A stretch of DNA of 64,000 nucleotides from Streptomyces fragilis (GCF_003112515.1 NZ_BEVZ01000002.1:806001-870000); one strand, 5' to 3'; shown: positions 27,618 to 35,928, counted from the stretch's first letter. Program-made: numbers and translations. Notes: generated by a model not told the origin, from the letters alone.

Positions 27618-27845
27618 TCAGCGCAGCAGGTAGGGCATGTCGACCGTCACGGCGCCGGTGGGACACCGGGCCGCGCACGGGCCGCAGTACCAGCACTCGT
27701 CGACGTGCATGTAGGCCTTGCCGCTGGACTCGTCGATGGCGAGGGAGTCCAGCGGGCACATGTCCACGCAGAGCGTGCAGCCGTCGATGCACTTCGTGGC
27801 GTCGATGGTCACGGGCACGTCGGCCCGTTGGGGCACCAGGGGCAT
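27618..27845 (-). CDS. Dicluster [4Fe-4S] ferredoxin (AprB-like)
   Basis: A 75-residue iron-sulfur protein with two cluster motifs: Cys19-x3-Cys23-x2-Cys26-x3-Cys30-Pro and Cys51-x2-Cys54-x2-Cys57-x3-Cys61-Pro. The second (CWYCGPCAARCPTGAV) resembles the adenylylsulfate reductase beta subunit. The first has x3 instead of the usual x2 between its first two Cys. It probably passes electrons to or from the AprA-like flavoprotein of the operon. GGAG lies 7 bases before the ATG. It is 38 bp after the GntR gene. Confidence 0.9.
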   Translation of the reverse strand: MPLVPQRADVPVTIDATKCIDGCTLCVDMCPLDSLAIDESSGKAYMHVDECWYCGPCAARCPTGAVTVDMPYLLR

Positions 27846-27883
27846 GGCTGTCTCCGGGAAGGTCGTGCGGTTCGGGGTGAGGG

Positions 27884-28672
27884 CTACAGGGAGCGGTGGA
27901 GCCGGCCGCTCATCGCGATGCGGTCGCCGCGGAAGCGGATGAACTCCAGGTCGACCGGGCGGCCGTCGCAGAGGTGCGTGAGGCGCTCCAGCATCAGGAC
28001 GGCGGCGCCGCGCGGCGCCTGCAGCACGGCTGCGGAGTGCGCGTCGGCGCTGACCGCCTCCAGGGTGATCTCGGCATGGCCGAGCGCGCGGCCGGTGACG
28101 GCCTCCAGAAGGCGGAAGACGTCGGTGTTCTCCAGGTCGGCGCCGAGCAGGGCGGTGCCGATGTCGAGCGGGATGTACGTCAGGTCGAGGGAGAGGGGGA
28201 GGCCGTTCAGGCGCCGCAGACGCTCGATGCAGACGACGTCGGCGCCGGGCGGGACGCGCAGACGCTCGGTGACGAGCGCGGGCCCGGGGATGAGGCCCAC
28301 GGTGCGGACCTCGTTGGTGACGTGACCGTGTTCGTGGAGGGTCTCGGCGAGACCCATCAGACGGTCGAGTCCGTGCGGGTACTTCTCGGCGACGACCACG
28401 GTCCCGACACCGGGAAGGCGTTCCACCAGGCCCTCGGCGCGCAGCAGGTCCAGTGCCTGGCGCACGGTGTTGCGGGACACCCGGAACTCCGCGGCCAGGG
28501 CCGACTCGTGCGGGAGGGTCCCGTCCGGGCAGCCACCCGTGAGGACCTGACGGCGCAGCAGGTCGGCGAGCTGGCGTGCGCGGTCCGCGCGCAGCCGGCG
28601 CCGGGTGCGCTGGGCCGCGACGGTGGGCGCGCCCTGGCCGGCGTGGTCCCTGATGCGGTCGGTGGGTGGCAT
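27884..28672 (-). CDS. GntR/HutC-family regulator (UTRA domain)
   Basis: A 262-residue repressor-type protein with winged HTH (about 38-97: LPHESALAAEFRVSRNTVRQALDLLRAEGLVERLPGVGTVV) and a C-terminal UTRA ligand domain (about 105-262: VGLIPGPALVTERLRVPPGADVVCIERLRRLNGLPLSLDLTYIPLDIG). It is the first gene of the ferredoxin-ABC-flavoprotein operon and probably controls it in response to a small effector. In-frame ATGs lie at 28672 and 28684, neither with a clear Shine-Dalgarno. Confidence 0.9.
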   Translation of the reverse strand: MPPTDRIRDHAGQGAPTVAAQRTRRRLRADRARQLADLLRRQVLTGGCPDGTLPHESALAAEFRVSRNTVRQALDLLRAEGLVERLPGVGTVVVAEKYPHGLDRLMGLAETLHEHGHVTNEVRTVGLIPGPALVTERLRVPPGADVVCIERLRRLNGLPLSLDLTYIPLDIGTALLGADLENTDVFRLLEAVTGRALGHAEITLEAVSADAHSAAVLQAPRGAAVLMLERLTHLCDGRPVDLEFIRFRGDRIAMSGRLHRSL

Positions 28673-28871
28673 GGCCCGAACCATAACGATCCGGTGCGGG
28701 CAGTGGTGTTGCCGCAGTATTGCGCCACTTCCCGGCGCGGCGGACACCGGGATGACCTGGGCGTTCGGTGCGCGGGGGAGGAGATCTGCCGGTTCCGGCG
28801 GCGGAGGCAGGACGCGCGCCCCGGCGGCCCGACGGCCACCCGTCGGGGCGCCGGCGTCCCGGCGGGCGCTT

Positions 28872-28966
28872 CGAAAATTTCGCACCCGTCCCGCAGTCAA
28901 ACAACCAAATCTGCAAGCAAGTTGGACGAAGGTGAGGTGCAACCCGCCCTCGATGGTGTGTAGTTT
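28872..28966 (+). promoter_or_regulatory. A/T-rich divergent promoter region of gntR and conservon
   Basis: The 361-bp gap between gntR and cvnA is notably A/T-richer from 28870 to 29000. It holds the palindrome CGAAAATTTCG (28872-28882), one base from the xylanase-type CGAAACTTTCG, and TAGTTT (28961-28966), a plausible -10 for cvnA with no clear -35. Which gene each element serves is not decided by sequence alone. Confidence 0.3.
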
Positions 28967-29033
28967 GCCCACTGCTCGACCAACACCTGTGCAACGACGC
29001 CCAGACGTATCCGAGACCCCGAGGTCCTCATAC

Positions 29034-30485
29034 ATGATCGAGATACCGGAGCTGGCCTTCGGCTGCCTGGCCGCCGGGACGGCGGGCGCGTTCGCGCTGG
29101 GAGGCGGCCTGTGGCGGTCCAGGCGTGAACAGGACCGGCTCCGGCGGGAGACGGCCGGACTGCGCCACCAGGCCGAGCAGTCCCTCCGGGCCGGGGTCGA
29201 GGAGGCCGAGCGCGTCCGCCAGGCGTTCACGGCCGAGCTGGAGCACCTCGTCACCCGGCGCATGCCGGCCGAGGCCACCCGCACCGCCCACCCGCACGTC
29301 CCGGTGCCCGGACCGGCCGGCACCGCGGGCACCGCGACCGAACCGGTACTGGAGGCCCTGCGCACCGCGATCCTGCAGGAGCGCAAGCGGGTCGACGCCG
29401 CCGCCCGCGCCGGGATGCGCGGCGCCACCCGGGAGATCCAGGCGAGCCTGTACCGCCTGCAGGACCTCCTGCACGGCCTCCAGGAACGTTACGACGACCC
29501 CGAGCTGGCGCAGGTCCTGTACACCCTCGACCACGAGAACGAGCAGTCGCTGCGCCGTGCCCAGGTCGCCGCCGTGGTCTGCGGGGCGTGGGTCGGCCTG
29601 GCCCGCGAGGAGTCGCACCTGGTCGACGCCGTCACCGGCGGGCAGGCCCGGCTGGCCGGCTACCGCCGGGTCCGGCTCCACAACCACCTGCTGCCCGGCA
29701 CCGCACTGGTCTCCCACGCCGTGGAACCCGTCGCGATCATCGCCGCCGAACTCATCGACAACGCCCTGCGGCACTCCTCGCCGGAGACCTCGGTCGTCGT
29801 CAGCCTCGAGCACGTCGACAACGGCGTGACCGTGACCGTCGACGACGCGGGCGTCGGCATGTCGCCCGACGAGCGCGCCGCGGCACAGCGCATGGTGGCC
29901 GGCACCGACCCGATCATGTTCTCCGACCTGGGCGACCCGCCCCGGATGGGCCTCGCCGCGGTCGGACAGCTCACGCGCCAGTTCGACCTCTCGGTGGACC
30001 TCTCCTCGCGGTCCCCGTACGGCGGAGTGCGCGCCGTCCTGCTGGTCCACGGCCACCTGCTGAGCCACGTCGACCCGGAGCTGCGCCCCGCCGCCGCGAG
30101 CACGTCCCCCTCCACCCGCACCGGGGAGGTGCCCCGGCCGCGCCTGCCCGACGACGAGGCGGACCGGGAGCCCGCCTCCCGGCCCGCGCCCGGGACGGCC
30201 CCGGTGGCCGGCCACGAGGCCGCGACGGACGGGACGCCCGAGTCCGCCGCCGGCCACCCTGCCCCCGCCCACGACAGGCCGCAGAGCGGCGCCGGGGACC
30301 TCCCGCGCCGCCGCCGCCGTCAGGTCCAGCCGGACCGGGCGGCGCTGATCCGGCCGAGCGCGGCCGAGGCCGCCGCCCCCGCCCGTTCGCCCGAGGAGTG
30401 CGCCGCAGCCCTTGGCGCCCTCCAGTCGGCGACCGCCGCCGCCCGTGAAGAAGCGGCCCGAACCGAAGGGACCGATCCCCGATGA
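29034..30485 (+). CDS. cvnA: Conservon histidine-kinase-like protein CvnA
   Basis: A 483-residue protein with one N-terminal membrane segment (LAFGCLAAGTAGAFALGGGLW), a coiled-coil-like region (about 25-85), a nitrate/sensor-like helical part and a HATPase domain (about 225-345) with N-box AAELIDNALRHSSPETSV and G1 VDDAGVGM. There is no phosphoacceptor-His block of the standard type, as is usual for CvnA. The C-terminal 140 residues are Pro/Ala-rich and disordered. It sits at the membrane with CvnB, C and D as a GPCR-like switch. It overlaps cvnB by 4 bp. Confidence 0.92.
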   Translation: MIEIPELAFGCLAAGTAGAFALGGGLWRSRREQDRLRRETAGLRHQAEQSLRAGVEEAERVRQAFTAELEHLVTRRMPAEATRTAHPHVPVPGPAGTAGTATEPVLEALRTAILQERKRVDAAARAGMRGATREIQASLYRLQDLLHGLQERYDDPELAQVLYTLDHENEQSLRRAQVAAVVCGAWVGLAREESHLVDAVTGGQARLAGYRRVRLHNHLLPGTALVSHAVEPVAIIAAELIDNALRHSSPETSVVVSLEHVDNGVTVTVDDAGVGMSPDERAAAQRMVAGTDPIMFSDLGDPPRMGLAAVGQLTRQFDLSVDLSSRSPYGGVRAVLLVHGHLLSHVDPELRPAAASTSPSTRTGEVPRPRLPDDEADREPASRPAPGTAPVAGHEAATDGTPESAAGHPAPAHDRPQSGAGDLPRRRRRQVQPDRAALIRPSAAEAAAPARSPEECAAALGALQSATAAAREEAARTEGTDPR

Positions 30486-30904
30486 CGAACCGCGAGACCG
30501 GTGACAGCGCGTGGGTCCTCGACCCGATCCTTGAGGTCCCGCACGTGAAGGCCGCCGTGCTGCTCACCCGGGACGGCCTGGTGTCCGGCTTCTCCGAGGC
30601 GCTCACCCAGGACTCGGCCGACCGCGTCGCCGCGATCACCTCCACCGTCCAGGGCGCCTGCCGCACCGCGGCCGCCGCGTTCGCCGACATGCCGGCCGCC
30701 CGGCTGCGGCAGGTGGTGATCGAGTCCGACCACGGCTACATCCTGGTCGCCCCCACCGACCACGGCACCTGCGTCGCCGCCTTCGGTGACCCGGAGGTCC
30801 GGCTCGACCTGCTCGGACACCGCGTGCACTCACAGGTCGCCCGGCTGGGGGAGAAGGCGATGGCCGCCGCGCCCCGCGCGGCCGAGGGCGGCGCCTCCCA
30901 ATGA
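30482..30904 (+). CDS. cvnB: Roadblock/LC7 protein CvnB
   Basis: A 140-residue roadblock/LC7 fold protein (ILEVPHVKAAVLLTRDGLVSGFSEALTQDSADRVAAITSTVQGA, GYILVAPTDHGTCVAAFGD). In conservons it binds CvnA and the GTPase CvnD, probably as an activator-type platform. ATGA overlaps join it to cvnA and cvnC. Confidence 0.95.
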   Translation: MTNRETGDSAWVLDPILEVPHVKAAVLLTRDGLVSGFSEALTQDSADRVAAITSTVQGACRTAAAAFADMPAARLRQVVIESDHGYILVAPTDHGTCVAAFGDPEVRLDLLGHRVHSQVARLGEKAMAAAPRAAEGGASQ

Positions 30905-31260
30905 GGGGCCACCGAGCCGGCCGGCCGCTGGTGCCCGCCTACCTCTCCACCGAGGGGGTGGCGCGGCCCAGCCGCAACAGCCTGGAGCGCCTGTCGGTGC
31001 TCACCTCCACCGCCGGCCCGGACCCCGGTGAGCTGCCCCCCGCCCAGCACGCGCTGCGCGGCGCGCTGGAGGGCGGCTCGCTGACCGTCGTGGAGGCGGC
31101 GGCGCTGCTGCGGCTGCCGGTCTCCGCGGTCCGGGTCCTCTCCGCCGCCCTGATCGACCAGGGGCTGGTGACGGCGCGCCCGCCCGTCCCGTCCGCCGGC
31201 CAGCCCGACCACGACCTGCTGAAGAGAGTCGCCGATGGCCTCCGCGCCCTCAAGCTCTGA
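30901..31260 (+). CDS. cvnC: DUF742 protein CvnC
   Basis: A 119-residue winged-helix-like DUF742 protein (VPAYLSTEGVARPSRNSLERLSVL, LEGGSLTVVEAAALLRLPVSAVRVLSAALIDQGLV). It is the standard third member of conservons; biochemical role unknown. It overlaps cvnD by 26 bp. Confidence 0.93.
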   Translation: MRGHRAGRPLVPAYLSTEGVARPSRNSLERLSVLTSTAGPDPGELPPAQHALRGALEGGSLTVVEAAALLRLPVSAVRVLSAALIDQGLVTARPPVPSAGQPDHDLLKRVADGLRALKL

Positions 31261-31900
31261 CGTATCGCCCGCCGGGAGCCGGGTCCTCGACGACGCCGTC
31301 CGGGCCGGGGACCTCCATCTGCCCGCCGCTGCCAGGGAACTGGTGAAGATCGTCGTCGTCGGCCCGTTCGGGGTCGGCAAGACCACCCTGATCGACTCGG
31401 TCTCCGAGATCCGCCCCCTGCACACCGAGGAACACCTCAGCGAGGCGTCCGCCGCCGTCGACGACCTCGACGGCGTGCGGGACAAGCGGACCACCACCGT
31501 GGCCGTCGACTTCGGCCGGATCACCCTCGGCGAGGAGACCGTCCTCTACCTGTTCGGCACCCCGGGACAGGAACGCTTCCGCGCGCTGTGGACCGACATC
31601 GCCTACGGGGCCCTCGGCGCCCTCGTGCTCGTCGACAGCCGCCGCCTCGACGCCTCCTTCGACGTCCTCGGCCTGGTCGAGGAGTCGGGGCTGACGTACG
31701 CCGTCGCCGTCAACATCTTCCCGGACTCCCGCCGTTACCCCGAGGAGCAGCTGCGGGAGTCCCTCGACCTGGCGCCCGACACCCCCCTGGTGGAGTGCGA
31801 CGCCCGGGACACCCACTCCTGCGTCGACGCGCTGCTCGCCCTGGTGGAGCACCTGATCGACCTCGACGCCCGCGCGACGGCCGGGCAGGTGCGCCGATGA
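31235..31900 (+). CDS. cvnD: Ras-like small GTPase CvnD
   Basis: A 221-residue GTP-binding protein with P-loop GPFGVGKTT (43-51), switch region KRTTTVAVDFGRITL, G3 LFGTPGQERFRALW and G4-like AVNIFPDS. The final partner of the conservon; it cycles on CvnB. Its stop overlaps the P450 start by 4 bp, so the P450s are part of the same transcript. Confidence 0.95.
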   Translation: MASAPSSSDVSPAGSRVLDDAVRAGDLHLPAAARELVKIVVVGPFGVGKTTLIDSVSEIRPLHTEEHLSEASAAVDDLDGVRDKRTTTVAVDFGRITLGEETVLYLFGTPGQERFRALWTDIAYGALGALVLVDSRRLDASFDVLGLVEESGLTYAVAVNIFPDSRRYPEEQLRESLDLAPDTPLVECDARDTHSCVDALLALVEHLIDLDARATAGQVRR

Positions 31901-33171
31901 GCACGTATCCCGCCCCCGCGGAGTCCTTCGAGCGCTCCGCCCCCGTGCGGCTGTGGGAGGACGGCTTCGCCGCCGACCCGCGCCGCTACTACGAGGCGCT
32001 GCGGGCCCAGGGCGCGGTCGGCCGGGCCGAACTCGCCCCCGGCGTACCGGCCTACGTGGTCACCGACCGCAAGGCCGCGCTCGACATGCTGCACGACGAC
32101 AGGACCTGGACCCGCGACCCGCGCGCCTGGCAGGAGACGGTCCCCGAGGACCTGCCCGTCCTCGGCATGATGCGCTGGCGTCCCAACACCCTGTTCTCCG
32201 ACGGCGCGCAGCACCTGCGCTACCGCACGGCCCTGCTCGACGCCTTCGCCCTGGTCGAGCCGCACGACCTGCGCGAGCGGGTGATCCGGGCGGTGCACGT
32301 CCTGGTCTCCCGGTTCGGGCCGAGCGGCGAGGCGGACCTGGTCCGCGACTTCGCCCGCCCGCTGATGACGCTGGTCTTCAACAGCCTCTTCGGCTTCCCC
32401 GAGGGCGAGGCCGACCGGCTCAACGACGCCATCGGCGCGCTGATGGAGGGCGGCGAGGCCGCCGCCGAGGCCGAGGCCGAGTACGGCAGGTACGTGCTGG
32501 ACCTGATCGCGGCCAAGAAGGCCAGGCGCGGCGACGACCTCACCAGCCGGCTGCTCGACCACCCGCTGGAGCTCACCGTCGAGGAGGTGACCTGGCAGGT
32601 CTTCCTCACCCTGGGCGCCGGCCACGAGCCCTCCACCAACCTGGTCACCAACGCCCTCTCGCGCATCCTCGGCAACCCGGCGTACTACTCCACCCTCACC
32701 AGCGGCTCCCGCCCCGTGCGCGACGCCGTCCTCGAGGTGCTCCGCTACGAGACCCCGCTGACCAACTACGGCGTGCTCTACGCTCGCGAGCCGGTCAGCT
32801 TCCACGGCGTGTGGGTGCAGTCCGCGGTGCCGGTCGTCGTCTCGTACGGGGCGCTGGCGATGTTCGCGGAGGAGGGGCACGGCGGCGCCCACCACCCGCG
32901 CGACGCCTCCCACCTGTCGTTCGGCGCCGGCCGGCACACCTGCCCGGTCAAGCACGAGGGCCTGCTGATCGCCACGGAGGCGATCGAACGGCTCACCCAG
33001 TGGCTCCCCGACCTGGAGCCCACCGTGCCCCGTGACCGGCTGACCTGGCGGCCGGGCCCCTTCCACCGTTCCCTGGTCGCCCTGCCCGTCAGGTTCACCC
33101 CCCGCACCCCCGACCGCCCCGCCGGGCTGCCCGGCGGATTCCCCACCACCCGGACCGGAGCCCGCGCATGA
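31897..33171 (+). CDS. Cytochrome P450 (conservon-associated, CYP156/157-like)
   Basis: A 424-residue haem monooxygenase homologue. The haem loop is FGAGRHTCPV with Cys349 as ligand and the K-helix ExxR is present (EVLR). The I-helix is AGHEPST where AGxETT is normal, so the oxygen-activating Thr is replaced by Pro/Ser. FHGVWVQSAVPVVVSYGALAMFAE replaces the usual substrate-side beta block. This divergent P450 type is the usual partner of a CYP154-type enzyme behind conservons. The substrate is unknown and catalytic competence is doubtful. Confidence 0.9.
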   Translation: MSTYPAPAESFERSAPVRLWEDGFAADPRRYYEALRAQGAVGRAELAPGVPAYVVTDRKAALDMLHDDRTWTRDPRAWQETVPEDLPVLGMMRWRPNTLFSDGAQHLRYRTALLDAFALVEPHDLRERVIRAVHVLVSRFGPSGEADLVRDFARPLMTLVFNSLFGFPEGEADRLNDAIGALMEGGEAAAEAEAEYGRYVLDLIAAKKARRGDDLTSRLLDHPLELTVEEVTWQVFLTLGAGHEPSTNLVTNALSRILGNPAYYSTLTSGSRPVRDAVLEVLRYETPLTNYGVLYAREPVSFHGVWVQSAVPVVVSYGALAMFAEEGHGGAHHPRDASHLSFGAGRHTCPVKHEGLLIATEAIERLTQWLPDLEPTVPRDRLTWRPGPFHRSLVALPVRFTPRTPDRPAGLPGGFPTTRTGARA

Positions 33172-34403
33172 CCACCACGCCCACCCGTGTGCCCATCGAC
33201 CCGTTCGGTTCCGACATCGTCGCCGAGAGCGCGCGGCTGCGGGCGCTGGGACCGGTCGTCCCCGTGGAGCTGCCCGGCGGCATCCCGGCCTGGGCGCCCA
33301 CCGGCTACGACGCGCTGCGCACCCTGATCCTCGACCCGCAGGTCAGCAAGGACCCGCGCAGGCACTGGAGGCTGTGGCCGGAGGTCGGCGAGCACCCCGA
33401 GTGGGCGTGGGTCCTGGGCTGGATCGGTGTGGTCAACATGCTTTCCACCTACGGCAGCGACCACACCCGGCTGCGCCGCCTGGTCGCGCCCAGCTTCACC
33501 GCCCGCCGCACCGAGGCGCTGCGCGGCCGGGTCGAGGCCGTCGCCGAGGAACTGCTGGACGCGATGGAGAAGGCGGGGGAGGGCGGCGCCGTCGTCGACC
33601 TCAAGGAGGCGTTCGCCCACCCGCTGCCGATGCAGATCATCTGCGAGCTGTTCGGCGTGCCCGACCACCTGCGGCAGGACGTGGTCGAGCTGGTCGCGGC
33701 GATCATGGACACCACCGACCAGAGCGCCGAGCACGCGGCCTTCGTGCAGCAGCGGATCGGCACGGTGATCCCCGCGCTGATCGCCCACCGGGCGCGGCAT
33801 CCCGGCGACGACCTCACCACCGAGCTGATCCGGGTCCGCGACGAGGAGGGCGACCGGCTCAGCGACGAGGAACTGCTGTTCACGCTGCTGCTGGTCGTCG
33901 GCGCCGGCTTCGAGACGACGGTGAACCTGATCGCCAACGCGGTGGTGGAGCTCCTGACCCACCCCGATCAGCTCGCCGCCGTCCGCGACGGGCGGCTCGA
34001 CTGGGACCAGGTCGTCGACGAGGTGCTGCGCGCCCGCCCCTCCATCGCCTCCCTCCCGCTCCGGTTCGCCGTCTCCGACGTCACCGTGGGCGGCGTCACC
34101 ATCCCCGCCGGGGACGCGATCCTCACCACCTTCGGCGCGGCCGGCTCGGACCCGGCCCACTACGGGGAGACGGCCGACGCCTTCGACGCGGCCCGCTCCG
34201 CCGACGACCACCTGTCCTTCGGCATCGGCGTCCACCGCTGCATCGGCGCCCCGCTGGCCCGCATGGAGGCCCGCACCGCGCTGTCCGCCCTCTTCGGTCG
34301 TTTCCCCGGTCTGAGCCCCGCCTTCGGCCCCGGAGAGCTGACGCAGGTCCCGTCCTTCATCGCCTACGGCTGGCAGTCGGTCCCGGTCCGGCTCGCGGAC
34401 TGA
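33168..34403 (+). CDS. Cytochrome P450, CYP154-like
   Basis: A 411-residue P450 with I-helix VGAGFETTVN, K-helix EVLR, haem loop FGIGVHRCIGAPLAR (Cys358) and normal actinobacterial length. It resembles CYP154 enzymes paired with cvn operons (steroid- and macrolactone-like ligands have been reported in the family). It overlaps the first P450 by 4 bp and ends the conservon operon. Confidence 0.92.
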   Translation: MTTTPTRVPIDPFGSDIVAESARLRALGPVVPVELPGGIPAWAPTGYDALRTLILDPQVSKDPRRHWRLWPEVGEHPEWAWVLGWIGVVNMLSTYGSDHTRLRRLVAPSFTARRTEALRGRVEAVAEELLDAMEKAGEGGAVVDLKEAFAHPLPMQIICELFGVPDHLRQDVVELVAAIMDTTDQSAEHAAFVQQRIGTVIPALIAHRARHPGDDLTTELIRVRDEEGDRLSDEELLFTLLLVVGAGFETTVNLIANAVVELLTHPDQLAAVRDGRLDWDQVVDEVLRARPSIASLPLRFAVSDVTVGGVTIPAGDAILTTFGAAGSDPAHYGETADAFDAARSADDHLSFGIGVHRCIGAPLARMEARTALSALFGRFPGLSPAFGPGELTQVPSFIAYGWQSVPVRLAD

Positions 34404-34421
34404 CGCCCTCGTCGTCCCACC

Positions 34422-34447
34422 ACCCCCGGGGTACCCGCCCCGGGGGT
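34422..34447 (+). terminator. Terminator after conservon operon
   Basis: A 10-bp perfect stem ACCCCCGGGG / CCCCGGGGGT with loop TACCCG, followed by TTCTTCG. Confidence 0.75.
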
Positions 34448-34494
34448 TCTTCGTGTCCCCGGGCTGCCGGAGCCCGTCCCCCACCAGCCGTCCA

Positions 34495-34546
34495 GATACC
34501 CCCGGGGGTATCCGTGTTACAGTCGAACACATACCCCGGGGGGTAA
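34495..34546 (+). promoter_or_regulatory. Two CsoR/CstR-type operators
   Basis: GATACCCCCGGGGGTATC (34495-34512) is a perfect 18-bp palindrome. ATACCCCGGGGGGTAA (34531-34546) is near-perfect. Both contain TACCCC-N2-GGGGTA, with centres 35 bp apart, immediately before the start of the MBL-rhodanese gene. This G-tract palindrome is the operator type of the CsoR/RcnR/CstR family; given the operon content, persulfide-sensing CstR is the likeliest. GTTACAG between the two boxes may be the -10. No such regulator gene is in the window. Confidence 0.75.
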
Positions 34547-34569
34547 TTTTCCAGGAAGGGAGCGACCAC

Positions 34570-35928
34570 GTGTTCTTCGTCGACACCATCGAGCTCGAGG
34601 GCCTCGGCAACCGGCACTACCTCGCCGGCGGCAGGCACGCCGCCGTGGCGGTGGACCCGCCGCGCGACATCGACCAGGTGCTGGCGGCCGCGGCGCGCCG
34701 TGACGTGCGCATCACCCACGTGGTCGAGACCCACCTCCACAACGACTACGTCACCGGCGGCCTGGAACTCGCCCGGATCACGGGCGCCGTCTACCTGGTG
34801 CCCGCCGGAGCGCACGTGTCGTTCGCCCGCACCCCCGTGGCCGACGGCGACACCGTGACGGTCGAGGACGGACTGGAGCTGCGGGCCGTGGCCACCCCCG
34901 GGCACACCCCCCACCACACCGCGTACGTGCTCGCCGAGCAGGGCACGCCGGTGGCCGCGTTCACCGGCGGTTCGCTGCTCATCGGCACGGTCGGCCGCCC
35001 CGACCTGGTCGAGCCGCGCCTGACCGAGCAGCTGGCCCGCGCCCAGCACGCCTCCGCCCACCGGCTGGCGGCCGAGCTCCCCGACGAGACGGCCGTCCTG
35101 CCCACGCACGGCTTCGGCAGCTTCTGCTCCTCCGCGCAGGCCGAGGGGGAGAACACCACCATCGGCCACGAGAAGAACGCCAACACCGCGCTCACCACCG
35201 ACGTGGACACCTTCGTCGCCGAACTCCTCGCAGGGCTGGAGGACGTCCCCGCGTACTACGCGCACATGGGCCCGGCCAACGCCGAAGGCCCCGCCCCTGT
35301 GGACCTGACGCCCCCGGCCGTCGCGGACGCCGCGCAGATCGCGGCCCGGCTCGCGGCCGGCGAGTGGGTCGTGGACCTGCGCAACCGGGTCGCCTTCGCC
35401 GAGGGCCACGTCGCCGGGTCGTTCAACTTCGACGCGGACGGCAAGATCGCCACCTACCTCGCCTGGATGATCCCGTGGGGCAAGCCGGTGACCCTGCTCG
35501 CCGAGTCCCCGGAGCAGCTGGCCGCCGCCCAGCGCGAGCTGGTGCGGGTCGGCATCGACCGGCCCGCCGCCGCGGCGACCGGCAGCCCGCGCCAGTGGGT
35601 GCCCGAGGGCGCCGAGCTCGCGTCCTTCCCGCGCTCCACCTTCGCCGGGCTCGCCGCCGAGGACACCGACGGGATCGTCGTCCTGGACGTGCGCCGCGAC
35701 TCCGAGCGGGCCGGCGGGCACATCGAGGGCTCCGTGCACATTCCCGTCCACGAGCTGCACAAGCGGCTCGGCGAGGTGCCCGCCGGCACCGTGTGGGTGC
35801 ACTGCGCCGGCGGCCTGCGCGCCGGAATCGCCGCGTCCCTGCTGGACGCCGCCGGCCGTGACGTGGTGGCGATCGACGACGGTTTCGACTCCGCCGCCGA
35901 GGCGGGCCTGACCGTCGTCACCGGCTGA
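34570..35928 (+). CDS. MBL-fold persulfide dioxygenase-rhodanese fusion (CstB-like)
   Basis: A 452-residue fusion. The metallo-beta-lactamase domain (1-240) has THLHNDYVTGG (His55, His57) and PGHTPHHTAYV (His112). The third iron ligand of ETHE1-type dioxygenases, Asp in the SGD motif, is Gly134 here (FTGGSLLIG). A first rhodanese domain (about 250-335) lacks the Cys. The second (about 360-452) has Cys412 in HCAGGLRAG. It would oxidise low-molecular-weight persulfide and handle the resulting sulfane sulfur. The GTG start (VFFVDTIELEGLGNRHYL) has GGGAG 7 bases upstream and lies just after the operators; longer starts would put the operators in the coding region. Confidence 0.9.
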   Translation: MFFVDTIELEGLGNRHYLAGGRHAAVAVDPPRDIDQVLAAAARRDVRITHVVETHLHNDYVTGGLELARITGAVYLVPAGAHVSFARTPVADGDTVTVEDGLELRAVATPGHTPHHTAYVLAEQGTPVAAFTGGSLLIGTVGRPDLVEPRLTEQLARAQHASAHRLAAELPDETAVLPTHGFGSFCSSAQAEGENTTIGHEKNANTALTTDVDTFVAELLAGLEDVPAYYAHMGPANAEGPAPVDLTPPAVADAAQIAARLAAGEWVVDLRNRVAFAEGHVAGSFNFDADGKIATYLAWMIPWGKPVTLLAESPEQLAAAQRELVRVGIDRPAAAATGSPRQWVPEGAELASFPRSTFAGLAAEDTDGIVVLDVRRDSERAGGHIEGSVHIPVHELHKRLGEVPAGTVWVHCAGGLRAGIAASLLDAAGRDVVAIDDGFDSAAEAGLTVVTG

